NCBI GenBank assembly: GCA_904066235.2 | Contig: CAJFCV020000006.1 | Location: 11,346,001 to 11,410,000, forward strand | Source of the DNA: Bursaphelenchus xylophilus | Taxonomy: Eukaryota > Nematoda > Chromadorea > Rhabditida > Aphelenchoididae | Direction of reading: 5' to 3' | Length of the DNA: 64,000 nt | In this document: in pieces, positions 44,901-54,973 of the stretch | Numbering within the stretch: position 1 is the first letter of the stretch | Layout: the number at the start of each line of letters is the position of its first letter | Notes under the pieces: model-generated | The model's input: the letters and a program-made list of their open reading frames with translations, nothing else | Databases searched by the model: none | What the model was told of the DNA's origin: nothing | Made by a program: the position numbers and the translations under genes

Positions 44901-45541
44901 TTTGCCAGTTTCGGAACGAAAAAGATGATTTTTTATCGAAACATTACCCTTGGACCACATACCAATTCCTGACAGATTTAGCTAGCGCTTTACAGCGACA
45001 GCCTCATCTTCTTTTCTAAAATACAAAACCCCCGTACAGGATCTAGAGAACAAACAAAAAATGTTTTTTTTTTCAGGTGCAGCGGAGATATTCAACGATC
45101 GCTGCGACAGAGAGAGTCCATGGAACGCGAAGAGCGGTCAAGAGACAACACTTTTTGGCCATATCTCTGCCAGGGTCGTACGAAAAATTGATTGTTTTGC
45201 GTAAATATATATTACGGTACATCAAAATCTGAGCACTCTGAGTCCTAGGCTGAATTTGGCCCATCTATTGCCAGTAACATTATTGGGAAAGAAAAACTTG
45301 ACTCACCGCGAAAATTGATATCAATCGCAGCCATTGATGTCGCCAGAAATTCAGAAGCTCCAACCAGCCCAGTCACCGAATAAAATGCGACCATAATTAT
45401 CCGTAGATTCACATGAAACGCCTTGTAACGCAATGAACAGAAGACTATGAAGACGCTGAAGAAGATGCAAGTGAGTTCGAAGACCAGGGAGATGCATTCC
45501 AGGAGGATCAAGAAGATGTACATCACATCCAAGACCTCCAT
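38996..45541 (-). CDS. Seven-helix chemoreceptor, Sre/Sra-like serpentine receptor
   Basis: Five exons on the minus strand, 45541-45307, 44558-44316, 44217-44156, 41740-41531 and 39277-38996, join in frame to about 343 residues, the usual size for nematode Sre-type receptors. Multiple hydrophobic helices are visible (for example ILLECISLVFELTCIFFSVF, MLLVALFTAWIF, GIVVAAVVASGFLILFVLVV, GFTAAVQVVLCYVL). The third intracellular loop has the family hallmark SRRYTLSEKFQLSENIR, and there is an ER-A-like CAIMERTCASVWLVDYERK after helix 3. The C terminus is cytoplasmic and charged. Such receptors act in chemosensory neurons. The exon structure is intact despite introns of 1.9-2.4 kb swollen by repeats, including the three-level nest at 41800-43885. 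I favour Sre over Srab or Sra but cannot prove it. Confidence 0.85.
39490..39938. mobile_element. TTA-flanked palindromic MITE, Harbinger-like
   Basis: Ends are CAAGGGAAGTACCCCAAGTG and its near complement, with TTA immediately outside both ends. A 3-bp TWA duplication is the signature of PIF/Harbinger elements. The same ends and flank recur at 61222-62349. Internally it has the GAGAGCACGC...GGTCAG and TTTGGCAGTTTCGTGCGGAAA words of the dispersed family. It lies in the last intron of the chemoreceptor gene. Confidence 0.8.
39939..40307. mobile_element. Palindrome made of two opposed mariner transposase fragments
   Basis: The outer words TTAGTTAATAAAATG and CATTTTATTAACTAA are complementary. 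Each arm encodes, reading inward, the start of a mariner transposase helix-turn-helix (HIRHIMFYHFEKSWKSARSF on the minus arm and the equivalent on the plus arm, then DLNELFGEG). A central WYVWWDRRGIIHWEI-like catalytic-domain fragment follows. The transposase is truncated and cannot function. A transcript across it would form a perfect-looking hairpin against mariner sequence. Confidence 0.8.
40431..40870. repeat. Dispersed 0.43-kb repeat, copy 2
   Basis: Near-identical to 92-530, including the TATAAAAGTATAC-A-AAAAGCTTCC segment. Here the coding-like frame is disrupted by GATCAGAAAAAAAAAC in place of GACCATCAAATTGC. A partial GTCGGGAAAATAATG end again forms the right boundary (40853-40869). 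Confidence 0.7.
41040..41340. repeat. Two GTCGGGAAAATAATG-family elements with TA flanks
   Basis: The first (about 41047-41193) reads TCAGTCTGTCGGGAAAATAA to TATTTTCCCGACAGACTGA with TA outside both ends. The second (about 41199-41333) belongs to the subtype with TAATGGGGAGTCGTCGCG. Both lie in the chemoreceptor's last intron. Confidence 0.75.
42119..43770. mobile_element. hAT-type element, 8-bp target duplication, itself interrupted
   Basis: Outer ends TAAGCATGGCTG and CGGAGCCATGCCTA form an inverted repeat, and TGCAAAGC lies directly outside both (42111-42118 and 43771-43778). Subterminal GGCCCGGCCCGGGC runs are present on both sides, as in the hAT element at 1067-1453. Without the inserted palindrome the element would be about 440 bp, so it is a non-autonomous copy. 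Confidence 0.85.
42241..43451. mobile_element. 1.2-kb palindromic Tc1/mariner-type element nested in the hAT element
   Basis: Ends CAGGGTGTTTCAAGAAATTC and complement, with TA outside (42239-42240 and 43452-43453). The arms are almost identical for more than 300 bp (compare GGAATGCAGTGTATTCGGCGG with its complement near 43300). The centre has three tandem units of about 120 bp with AAAGACACAGAGCTGGG and GGCGGAGGAATCGGCGGAGG. No transposase. A truncated relative is in the TTL gene intron. Confidence 0.85.
44610..44780. repeat. Half element plus hAT-like GC-rich remnant
   Basis: A left half of the GTCGGGAAAATAATG family (44618-44700) lacks its right end. Just downstream, TTTCGGCCCGGCCCGGAAAAGG is a remnant of the hAT subterminal repeat. 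It lies in chemoreceptor intron 1. Confidence 0.5.
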
Positions 45542-45779
45542 GGACTAGGCCACAGAACAGTGGGGCATTCGGTGGGGAATTGGAGAATTGAATTACCGGT
45601 CGGTCGACATGATACGTTGAGGTCTGTAATTGAGTTGTAATGAAGTTTGAGCGAGAGGAAACATGGTTATTTTGAGAGAGCGAGGGATTAAAATTCTTGG
45701 CAACATGATCTTTGACAGGCTAAGTTTGCGAAATGAAAATGAAAGCTTGGGCTCCGCAAAGGTTCAAAGTTCGAACTCC

Positions 45780-45936
45780 CCGTCTGTCGGGAAAATAATG
45801 AGCACTCTGTCGCATCGAAAGTCTAATTGCCGCTGCGAAAATGAATTGTGTCGCGGAGAAAATCAAATCGCTTTTCACTTCAGCGACGCGGTCGACGCAG
45901 CGACATTGTGCTCGTTATCTTCCCGACAGACTGATA
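45780..45936. repeat. GTCGGGAAAATAATG-family element upstream of the chemoreceptor gene
   Basis: A complete copy, GTCTGTCGGGAAAATAATGA to TTATCTTCCCGACAGACTGA, with the GTCGCATCGAAAGTC and GAATTGTGTCGCGG core subtype that is also seen at 54260-54403. Confidence 0.75.
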
Positions 45937-45957
45937 GCATAGGGCACACAGAGCGAC

Positions 45958-46535
45958 GGACCTGATCCAGTGGCAAAAAACGTACAATTTTGCATCCGGG
46001 AAGCATCAAAAATGTGGCAAAATGCTTCCCTCTCCGAGTGAAAAAAAACTTCGTTTTGAAGGGCGCGCTCTTTCCCTCACAAAAAAAGAGTGGGCGCGCT
46101 TTTGAAATCGAAGTTTTTTCACTTGCAAAGGGAGGTATTTTGCCACATTTTTGATACTTCCCGGATTTTTCTGGCGGTTTCTAGAGAATTTACAGGAGAT
46201 TGCCAGGAACAGCGATATTGAAATTTTTTTCTTCCAAAAAATGGCTCAAGATGACGCCATTTTTGCCCCAGAGTGCTTATGCTCGCAGGCAGCAACTTTA
46301 TACAGTGAGGGACCTGAATCAGTGGCAAAAAACGAACCATTTTGCATCCGGGAAGTATCAAAAAAGTGGCAAAATGCTTCCCTATTTTGCTTCCCTCTCC
46401 AAGCGAAAAAACTTCTTTTTGAATGGCGCGTTTTTGAAATCAAAGTTTTTCCACTTGGAGTGGGAAGCATTTTGCCACATTTTTGATGCTTTGCCGGATG
46501 CAAAATGGTAAGTTTTTTGCCACTGGATCAGGCCC
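45958..46535. repeat. Two tandem palindromes of the CATCCGGGAAGTATC family
   Basis: Copy one (45958-46165) and copy two (46310-46535) each read inward from CCTGATCCAGTGGCAAAAAAC and outward through its complement. TTTTGCATCCGGGAAG and ACTTGGAG-GGGAAGCATTTTG recur as in the cyclophilin intron. They are separated by unique sequence (46170-46305). Confidence 0.75.
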
Positions 46536-46539
46536 CCCA

Positions 46540-47345
46540 CTGTAGCATTCGGCAAGAAAAGAAAACCCAATATGGAATTCGTGGCACTACAGTTTAGAAA
46601 AGGCCCCCAAACCACTTACTTCGACATGGAACGCATTAAAACCCCTAAATTATTCAAAATTAAACCCTCCGGGAGGACAGCCGTTTGTCAGCTGCAAATT
46701 TGTCACTTAGGAATGCGGAAAACATTGTCACGTATTTGTATCCACAGTCTAGGGCTTCAAAGTGATATTGCCCAAAAAATTTTGAAGAGGCGGCCACCCA
46801 GTTGTATGAAAATGAAGTGTTTACATTGAGAATTGTATAGGTGAGAGGACAAGGTGATGGGGAACGAATTTTGAGGCTATACATATTATGAATAAAGTAA
46901 TTTACAGAGCAATTACTGCAAGCGCTTGCAAAAATGACCGAGATTTTTTGACCGAAACTTGGAAAAAGTATGACAAATTTTCTGCCAATTTTGCCATAAA
47001 AAGTTTCAGGTCTATTTCTACTGTATAGAGCAATATTTCCACAAAAAATCAATTTTTTTCGCGCGAAACTGGCAAAGATATCGCCAAAAATTGTTTTTCT
47101 CTCTGACCGCTCTCCCACGTTTTGCATACTCTCTCGGCCACAAAATAAAAATAAAAATAAAACTTTGATGAGGGCTGGGCCGGCAACCTCAGCACAAGGC
47201 ATAAACGTACAACTTTAAAGGCCCCAGATTTTGATGCCCCTAGACAGTTTAGAAAAAAAATTTCGAACAAGACATATCGAGACCCCTAGTTCGCGCTTTG
47301 CAGAAACAAAAACTTGGCATGAAAAGCTGCATGTCTATTTCAACT
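46540..47345. other. Intergenic, coding-like fragment plus dispersed repeat
   Basis: On the minus strand about 46860-46660 is an open stretch (YTILNVNTSFSYNWVAASSK and DCGYKYVTMFSAFLSDKFAA) that looks more protein-like than its surroundings but is unassigned. 46900-47160 is a CAAGTGCGAC-type family copy with CGACCGAGATTTTTTGACC and GCAATATTTCCACAAAAAATC. Confidence 0.3.
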
Positions 47346-47348
47346 ATA

Positions 47349-48647
47349 CAGGGTGCGCCAAAAAAAATGGACAAAAATTTTTTGCAGATATCTGGCTCTT
47401 GGGTAGATTATTTGGGGAAACGTTTTGGTACAATAAATAGCGATGTTCAAACAGTATATTCACGATAAGAATGAAGGTGTAACTTTACTGCAACTTTTTT
47501 TCTCGGAAGTTCAAGTTGACAATGTGCCGATCACAATTCTCGAAAATGGGTCCTTTGGAAAATCAGGCATAAATATTTTTTGAGGCGTCACCAAAACTTC
47601 AAATAAAAGTTGCCGAATACGTTAAGACGAGTACTATCACATAAGCAAAGGAATAGTAATAGTAACTTTCCATTTCAATGCCGCGGACATCCAAACTTGC
47701 GTTGCTGAGGCAAAAAAATAAAATTCAAAACTTCGAAAACCAGAAAAAATTTTGTAGTGAGAAACTGATTAGGCTTTGGATTACTGTTAAGCTTTGGGTT
47801 GTTACCCGACCAAGTACGTACTAAACACGCCGATTTTTGACTTTCCGGCATCATCATGCTTCGAGGTAGTGACAAAATTTCAAAATTTTGGACAAAAAAT
47901 GGATGATTTTCTTAAAAGATACGCTGCAAAGCCGCGGTTAACTATAACTGGCTCAAACAGCCTCTCCTGAATAAATCTACGTCTCTTCTATAGTGTCAAA
48001 AAGTTTCAAGCTTAAACCTGCGTTTTCGGCGGAGAGCCGAGGGCTCAAAGCGGAAACGGTGGATACCCGTGCAAACGACCGTGTCAGGGGCTTCTGTTCT
48101 CAAGTTTTGGACGCACTGGAGCCGCGCCTTGCATTTTTCTGTAGAATCAACGCATGGCCCACGTAGAATAAAATATGAGGAACACCTCATGTCGGTTTTT
48201 ACAATTCTTCTCACCGACAACTCCGAGATATTCAATTCAGAAGCCATTCGGTCCAAAAATCTGCAAGGATCTGGGTCACTCCGACTTCCGATGCTCTTCT
48301 TCCGAGCCGGTGTCTTTTCTGTCCTGGGCGTATCACTCCCTAGAAACTTCTGGACACTATCAACATCCTCGAACTTATCCGAAGCTCGGGTAACAGTTGT
48401 ACCGAGACAACCGCAACGTCAAACTATTTTCTTCCGAGAAAATTCTATAGAAAATAAAGGCACAACTAGGTACCTCCTTGGTTTTTTGTCCATGTTGCAA
48501 AAACTGGTGGTAAAGGAAAAAAGAGATTTAAGCGGTTTGCAAATGGGTCCTTTGCGGTCGTAATCGCCCCTTTTTCCCTACTCGTTACGGTTTTCGTGGC
48601 GAGACACAACCGTTTTTATTTTTGTCCATTTTTTTTGGCGCACCCTG
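47349..48647. mobile_element. Tc1/mariner-superfamily element with decayed transposase
   Basis: Ends CAGGGTGCGCCAAAAAAAAT and complement, TA on both sides (47347-47348 and 48648-48649), length 1299 bp. On the minus strand a fragment at 48256-47996 reads ELSVRRIVKTDMRCSSYF then KARLQCVQNLRTEA, matching the linker region of IS630/Tc1-type transposases (SVxRIVKxDL...KARLxRCxxL). The frame is broken repeatedly, so it is a pseudogene. It sits inside a dispersed-family copy whose two halves flank it. Confidence 0.8.
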
Positions 48648-49162
48648 TAGAGAGTAATGTTTCCACAAAAAATCAAAAATTTCCCCGCGAAACTGGCAAA
48701 GATATAGCCTAAAGTTTTTTCTCTCTGATGCTCTCTGCGTTTCGCGTACTCTCTCGGCCACAAGAAAATTAAAATAAAAAATGAAGGGGGCTGTGCCAAG
48801 GCCTGGAATTACACAGCAAAAGCCCGGCCCTCTAGCCATGTCTGCATTTCTTCTGTGACTTTTTTAAGCGTGGTATGAAAATTGGAGCAAAAGTTGAAAA
48901 AAACGGTGGGTGTGGATAATTTCCAATAACCGAAGCAATTACAAACCAAAATTTTTTTTGTAGCGAAAAATACTTTGAACCGGTTACAGTATTAAGAAAT
49001 TGTAGTGTTTCCACAAAATTGTTTCGGCGCAAAACTGGCAAAATGTATCCGAAAAAATTTCCTCCCGCTCTCCACATTTTACGTGCTCTCTCGGCCGCAA
49101 AAATCGTTGAATATCTCGGCTGCGCCTGCAAAGGGCGAACTAAAACTTTCAGGAATTGATAC
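48648..49162. repeat. Dispersed hairpin-family segments
   Basis: 48650-48780 resumes the family interrupted by the Tc1-like element (GAGAGTAATGTTTCCACAAA, TCGCGTACTCTCTCGGCCAC). 49000-49160 has a further copy ending GAATATCTCGGCTGCGCCTGC. No gene seen. Confidence 0.55.
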
Positions 49163-49415
49163 AGTGGGGGACCTGATCCAGTGGAAAAAAACGTATTATT
49201 TTGCATCCGGGAAGTATCGAAAATGTGGCAAAATGTTTCCCTCTCCAAGTGAAAAAACTTCGATTTCAAAATCGCGCACGCTCTTTTTGTGGGGGAAACC
49301 CTTCAAAACAAAGTTTTTTTTCACTGTGAAAGGAAAGCATTTTGCCACATTTTTGATGCTTCCCGGATGCAAAATGGTACGTTTTTTGCCACTGAATCAG
49401 TTCCGTCACTGTATG
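49163..49415. repeat. CATCCGGGAAGTATC-family palindrome
   Basis: Inverted arms TACAGTGGGGGACCTGATCC and its loose complement near 49415 flank a core with TTGCATCCGGGAAGTATCG and its complement TGATGCTTCCCGGATGCAA. Same family as 24475-25275 and 45958-46535. Confidence 0.75.
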
Positions 49416-49809
49416 TGGCCAATGCTGGAAGTGTGCTGGCGAAATTAATAGCAAATCTGAGCGTTGAACTTCAAACGGAAGAAAGGTCCACATTGCACTT
49501 TGGGCCGTGCAATTGCTTGCTTTGCACCGTGTAATAGGGGTTTTTCGGGTGTCGCTGGCACCTTAACTTTTTTTGCACAGTGCGTGTCACCGAAATCACT
49601 CCAGCGACTTAGCGAACGGACTAGTATTGCACTAGATAAGCCAAAAGTTTCCTTTTTTCCAACACACTTTGGATTTGACCAAAGTTACCTTTCTGGGGCT
49701 CAAAGAACACAAGTTTCAAGGAGTTTCTTTACATTTTTTTTATTCAGAACAGCTGAATATAGCCCCACCTGGCACGAAATTCTTTCGCATTTCTCGATTT
49801 TTCTTGGGT

Positions 49810-50250
49810 AACTGACCGGGAAGTACTCCAAGTGCGACGCTCAGATTTCTTTCGAATTTTGCACACACACCAGGAATAAGCCACATATCAATCTCTGAAA
49901 GTTTTAGCTCGCGCTTTGCAGGCCCAGCCGAGATATCGAACTATATTTCTCGCTGACTATGAGAGAGTATGCAAATGCGTTTTTTGGCCATATCTTTGCC
50001 AGTTTCGCGCGGAAAAAGATAATTTTTTGTGGATACATTACCCTCTACGGCAGAAATAGACGTAAAACTTTTCATGCCAACATTTTAAAAAAAATGTGCC
50101 ATTTTTGCCAACTTTCGACCTAAAAATCTCGATTCTGCAAAGCGCATGCTAGAAGTATCGTATGTGTTTTAATAAAAAAATTGTTCTACACTTGTGACAA
50201 GTTTCATCAAAATTCGAGCGTTGCTGTTTGAACACTTTTCGGAAGGCGTA
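49810..50250. repeat. CAAGTGCGACGCTC-family element
   Basis: Opens GGGAAGTACTCCAAGTGCGAC and closes near TCATCAAAATTCGAGCGTTGC, with CTCGCGCTTTGCAGGCCCAGC and TTTTGGCCATATCTTTGCCAG inside. Its ends are less intact than in the copies at 39490 and 61222. Confidence 0.65.
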
Positions 50251-51590
50251 ACAAAGTGTTATGTACATACATTAAATACAACCAGTTGTAGTTCAAAAAT
50301 TCATACTTCTTGAGAACACACCATGACTAGCATACAAAACTTTCGGCTATGAAATTTCCGAGAACACACGCTTTATGTGCTCTACTGCCGATAGAGTTTT
50401 GTCATAAACGAAATTGGTTACAACACATACGGTATTGGGAATCAAAGATTGAGGTCTTGAGTATATAGTATAGGTGAAAACAAAGCCGTTTATATACACA
50501 AAAATACATTACAAATTGAGTTTGAATTCTGTTTACCTTTTTGAGTGGTGTGCCAAGTTATACGATGAAAAAAGTTTATAACATATCGTATCCTATTTTT
50601 CATCTTGAAAAAAAAGTTCATCGTATAACATGTCACCATGCAATTTAAAATTTTTGTAATTTTTTAAAAGGGGACCTCTTCGATGAAGGGGCTTTTTTTG
50701 GGGCCTCTTCTTTTTGGGGGCCTCTTCGGTCGAGAGTTTTCTAGGTCAGGGGGCCTCTTTGGCAGCAACACCAAAAAAATGCCGGTTGCTTCTGCAAAGC
50801 GCGAGCTTGCTTCTCCAAGCGCGAGCTTTGCAGAAGCCATTTCCCACGCCAAGTTTCATCAAAATCCCACCGTCCCACTCGGGGTACTTCTCATGTGAGT
50901 TATAAAAACAAATCTGATGTGATTACCTGTAATCTTGTCAAGGAGGGCAAATTAGTTAAACAAATTGCCAAAAACAGAAAATTTAGAGTATTTACTAGGC
51001 TTAACCCAGTTAAAAGTTTACTAAAAAAGATTGTTTTTCTGGAATATTGGCGAGAAAATACATGACTGTTTTATAAAATTAACCGAATTGGTTTCAAAAC
51101 CGTTTCAAAACATTAACCGTAGTATGTACACATAACAGGTGAAGTGCGATAAGTACAATGCTCAGATATTAAAATAATTTCACAAATTTAAAATGAACTA
51201 TTCCGTTGCTTTATTCTATCGTAAAGGAACCCACTACGAATGTCAGTTTGTCGGAAAAATAACCTGGAATTTTTGCGACAAAATGCCATACGAAATAAAT
51301 TTTGGATTACACATAAAAAATCTCAAATCGTGAGCTTCACTTTACTTCCCTAAAACCGGTGTTACAATCATTTCCTCAAGAATCTTTGTAGAGTCAGACT
51401 TGACCCTTTCTTTCCCAGAAAATTTCACTGCAATATTTGGTAATTCAAAATTCTACGCAATGACGATTATTCGGACTTTCAGGTGGAAAAAGCTGCTGGA
51501 TTCAAAATAATTATTTATTAATGTTTTCGACAAGTGTATGTACAGATATTGATGTAGAAATTTGGCTACCAATGGAAAGAAATGGACAAA
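50251..51590. other. Intergenic, no gene seen
   Basis: Contains a short inverted pair TTATACGATGAAAAAAG / TTTTTTCATCGTATAA-like (50560-50630), a GC-richer GAGGGGCCTCTT-type patch at 50660-50770 beside another dispersed-family tail, and otherwise AT-rich sequence. Open frames are short and unrecognisable. Confidence 0.4.
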
Positions 51591-51594
51591 AAAC

Positions 51595-52137
51595 TGAAGG
51601 TGGCAAAAGTGATCCGAATGTATCAAAAGTAATCCAAAAGTATCAGAAGTGATCCAAATATATCAAAAGTGATCCAAATGTATCAAAATTGATCACAAGG
51701 TATCAAAAGTGATCCAAATGTACCAGAATGGGTAAAAAATGATCCAAAAGTATCAAAAGTGATCAAAAGGTATCAAAAGTGATCCAAATGTATCAAAATT
51801 GATCCAATGGGATCAAAAGTGATCCAAACGTATCAAAAGTAATCTAAAGGTATCAAAAGTGATCCAAAAATGCCCAAAGGGATCCAAATGTATCAGAAGG
51901 GATCAAAAATGATCCAAAAGTATCAAAGGTGACCTAAAGGAATTAAAAGTGATCCAAATGTGCAAAAAGTGATCCAAATGTATCGAAGTTGAACCAATGG
52001 TGTCAAAAATGATCAAAAGCGATCAAAAGTGATCCAATATTTTTTGATACCATCTAAACTATCTAAAATCTTCAATCATCTTCCAAGGTAGCCAAAAATT
52101 AGCAACAGTAATCAAAAGTGATCAAAAAGTATCCAAA
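51595..52137. repeat. Satellite of 19-20-bp GTATCAAAAGTGATCCAAAT units
   Basis: Roughly 25 imperfect head-to-tail units of GTATCAAAAGTGATCCAAAT and variants run up to the last codons of the downstream-facing secreted gene. A partial copy of the same satellite together with the gene's end lies at 54555-54973, and a complementary relative (TTTTGGATCACTTTTGAGG) fills part of an intron at 56380-56860. Confidence 0.9.
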
Positions 52138-52146
52138 ACTCCTAAT

Positions 52147-53560
52147 TTATCCAAAGAATCCGCCACTATTCGGCACTTCATAGCCAGTATTGTAGGCGGT
52201 ATACGATGGGCCAAAGCCAAATGCCTGGCCCACAGCTTGCGCTCCAGTGAGAAAGCCCTGAGCTCCCGTCACGGCCAGTTGAGTGAACGGGCTGGACGAG
52301 CCCTGCGCATAGTATGGCTGGGCATTCGAGTACGATGATGACAAATGAGGAGGCGGCTGCTGGTATTGACCGGGATAGGCTGAAAATAAAAAATGGGGTA
52401 AAAATAAAGTAAGCAAAGAAAATCCTCTTACGTTCTTGCGGAACGAGCCTGTTTGGTTGGTATTCCGTGGTCTGCGGCTGTGGCTGCGCCACCCTTCGCT
52501 GAGGAATCGGCAGCCGTTGTTGCGCCACTTGTGGATATTGAGGATTTGGCTGGATTTGCTGAGGCCGGATGTTTTTGGATGACCCAAAAACATCTCTCAA
52601 AACTGGGTCGTTCAGGTCTTCAATATCATCGGCGGAAGGAACTCGATCCGCCTGAAATTTATATTACACTTGAGATTTGATGAGATTTTTTTTTGATTTT
52701 TTTGAATTTTTGAGCTTCAAAATTGATAAATCAGAATTTTATTGGAGTTTTAAGCGATGGGAATTGTTTTTGCACATAATTTTTTTCAAAAAAATATCAT
52801 TTTGAAAATTTTTTTTGACCGCACAGTGCAGTCCATTTTTTCACCTAAAAATCGCTTTGCACAGTGCGCTCCAATTTTTGCCCTAAAAATCCAGTCGCAC
52901 AGTGCAGTTGAACGTTTGCCCTAAAATTCGCGTTGCACCGTGCAGTCGAATTTTTTTCACTAAAAATGGCGTTGCACTGTGCAGTCGATTTTTTCCCCTG
53001 AAAATCACTCTGCACAGTGCAATCCAATTTTTGCCCTAAAAATCGCTTTACACCGTGAAATCTCCTTTTTGCCCTAAATTTAGCATTGCACGGTGCAGTC
53101 CCAGTTTTGCACTAAAAATCGCCGTGCACTGTGCAGTCCAATTTTTCCACTCAAAATCATCTATGCACCGTGAGGTCCAATCTTCACACAGAAAAATCAC
53201 GCCGCACAGTGCACTCCAATTTTTGCCCTAAAAATCCAGCCGCACAGTGCAGTCGAATTTTTAAGCCAAAAATTCGCGTTGCACCGTGCAGTCCAATTTT
53301 CCCACTAAAATCGACTTTGCACAGTGCAGTCCAATTTTTTCACTGAAATTCGCATTGCACTGTGCAGTCCAATTTTTAGGCTAAAATTCGCTTTGCACTG
53401 TGCACTCCAATTTTTGCCTTAAAATTTGCCTTGCACCGTGCGAAAAAATTGTTTTTTTTTCAGAATTCCAAACTAATTCCCAAAATAAAAAAATATAGTA
53501 CAAACATACCTCTGACAGCACCAGAAATGCAGTAAACACAAAGAAAACGTGATATTTCAT
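52147..53560 (-). CDS. Small secreted Pro/Gln-rich protein, function unknown
   Basis: Three exons on the minus strand, 53560-53510, 52651-52432 and 52379-52147, join in frame to about 167 residues. Exon 1 encodes a signal peptide (MKYHVFFVFTAFLVLSE). Exon 2 is an Asp-rich start (ADRVPSADDIEDLNDPVLRD) followed by a Pro/Gln-rich stretch (QQIQPNPQYPQVAQQRLPIP). Exon 3 is Tyr/Gly/Ser rich (YPGQYQQPPPHLSSSYSNAQ) and ends TGYEVPNSGGFFG. No Cys or known domain was seen; low complexity suggests an extracellular matrix, cuticle or mucin-like role, which is inference. Intron 1 (53509-52652) is filled by the GCACAGTGCAGTCC array, and the stop codon abuts the satellite at 51595-52137. Its 3' end is duplicated at 54555-54973. 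Confidence 0.8.
52815..53455. repeat. Array of about 40-bp GCACAGTGCAGTCCAATTTTT units in intron 1
   Basis: About sixteen imperfect units share GCAC-GTGCA, then GTCCAATTTTT or TCGAATTTTT, then GCCCTAAAAATC or CACTAAAAATC. TGCACAGTGCA is itself a palindrome, so each unit can fold on itself. Less regular members are at 37170-37430, 32690-32740, 11720-11830 and 49490-49590. Confidence 0.9.
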
Positions 53561-53869
53561 CGATGAAAATACGAGATTTGCTCTGAAAACCGCCGAATAA
53601 ATAGCCGAAACAAGGGGAATAAAGAAAATTCTACGACCTTCGTATCGAATAGACCGAAAACACAACGATCACAAAGGATTTCCAGCCAAGTTGTTCGCGG
53701 AATAAGAAAAAAATCGGCGAGAAAAAAAACTTTTTTGCCTCGAGATCTCATGTAAAATATAATTTTTGGCGAAAAGTTGGGTTTTTATTAAAGTTCCACC
53801 CCAAAAAAAAATGGTAGTGAGCGCAAAGGAAACGATGTCGTAATATTGTCGTTGAGAGGAGCGATATAA

Positions 53870-54060
53870 ATGGATCGAAGAATACGAAAAGGATATCATA
53901 TTTTTAATCGTTTTCTGGTTTCTCTCCCTCCGCAGCTCACGTGAGTTTAGAAGAGTTACCGAATGGCTCGAAGGGCTCTTCGGTGACGCCAAGAGATCAC
54001 TCTGGAACATTCGACAATATTTGTATGAAAAAAGTAAAAAAAAGTCGTTGTATTAAGGCG
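53870..54060 (+). other. Possible short exon or gene fragment, unassigned
   Basis: After an acceptor-like CCCTCCGCAG (53926-53935), the plus strand reads RVTEWLEGLFGDAKRSLWNI and RQYLYEKSKKKSLY to a stop near 54053. The composition looks coding, but a second frame is also open, and no upstream exon was found. Low confidence. Confidence 0.25.
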
Positions 54061-54259
54061 ACTTTATACCATAATCTTGTTAAAATATGACTTTGAAAAA
54101 AAATTTTGATTTTTTCCAAAAAAAATTTTTTGTTGGGTCCCTACACGAAAACTTGAAAATTTTAAAAAACGCCAAAAATGTGTTTGACGGCTATGAAATG
54201 GCAAGACTTGTGGAACAAAACCACCAAAAAATCTCAAAACGAGCCGTTAAATTTGCATA

Positions 54260-54403
54260 TCAGTCTGTCGGGGAAATAATGAGCACTTTGTCGCATCGAA
54301 AGTCGCTAAAAAATTAATTGTGTCGCGGCAAAATATTTTTTTCACTTCAGCGACGCGATTGGCCCACCGACTTGTATTCATTATTTTCCCGACAGACCGA
54401 TAG
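54260..54403. repeat. GTCGGGAAAATAATG-family element with TA flanks
   Basis: Reads TCAGTCTGTCGGGGAAATAA to TATTTTCCCGACAGACCGA, flanked by TA on each side, with the GTCGCATCGAAAGTC / TTAATTGTGTCGCGG core subtype. Followed by a TATAACAAAC-type repeat fragment near 54490. Confidence 0.75.
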
Positions 54404-54554
54404 CGTTTTCATAAAGTTCATGAAGCCATATATTATAACAGAAGTCTTGAAAATGCAGGGTCTAAACAGCAAACTCCCATGCAACAAAACCTCCTTATAA
54501 CAAACAAGTTCAAAGACAATTTGAAGCAATGATAAACATCTGTTCAACGACACT

Positions 54555-54973
54555 CTGTCAAAAGTGATCCAACGATATCAAAAGTGACCCAAAGGTGCCA
54601 AAAGTGATCGAAATGTTTCAGAAGGGGTAAAAAATGATCCAAAAGTATCAAAATTGTTCAAAAGGTATCAAAAGTTATCCAAATGTAAACGAAGGGATCA
54701 AAAATGATCTAAATGTATCAAAGGTGATCTAAAGGTATCAAAAGTGATCCAAATGTGCAAAAAGTGATCCAATATTTTTTGATACCATCTAAACTATCTA
54801 AAATCTTCAATCATCTTCCAAGGTAGCCAAAAATTAGCAACAGTAATCAAAAGTGATCCAAAAGTATCCAAGACTCCTCATTTATCCAAAGAATCCGCCA
54901 CTATTCGGAACTTCATAGCCAGTATTGTAGGCAGTATACGATGGGCCAAAGCCGAGCGCCTGGCCCACGGCCT
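54555..54973 (-). pseudogene. Duplicated satellite plus 3' end of the secreted-protein gene
   Basis: 54555-54780 is a shorter version of the satellite at 51595-52137. 54760-54973 then matches 52020-52225 with few changes and includes the last 28 or so codons of the secreted gene on the minus strand (GFGPSYTAYNTGYEVPNSGG ending in the same stop). The match stops abruptly at 54973, so the exon start, earlier exons and signal peptide are absent. One amino-acid change (Phe to Leu before GFGPS) and several silent ones suggest a fairly recent copy. Confidence 0.85.

Noticed and set aside
46660..47202. Minus-strand frame ending DKFAADKRLSSRRV as a gene
   Set aside because: Its first part is dispersed-repeat sequence. 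The last 65 residues look protein-like, but there is no supporting splice structure or recognisable family.
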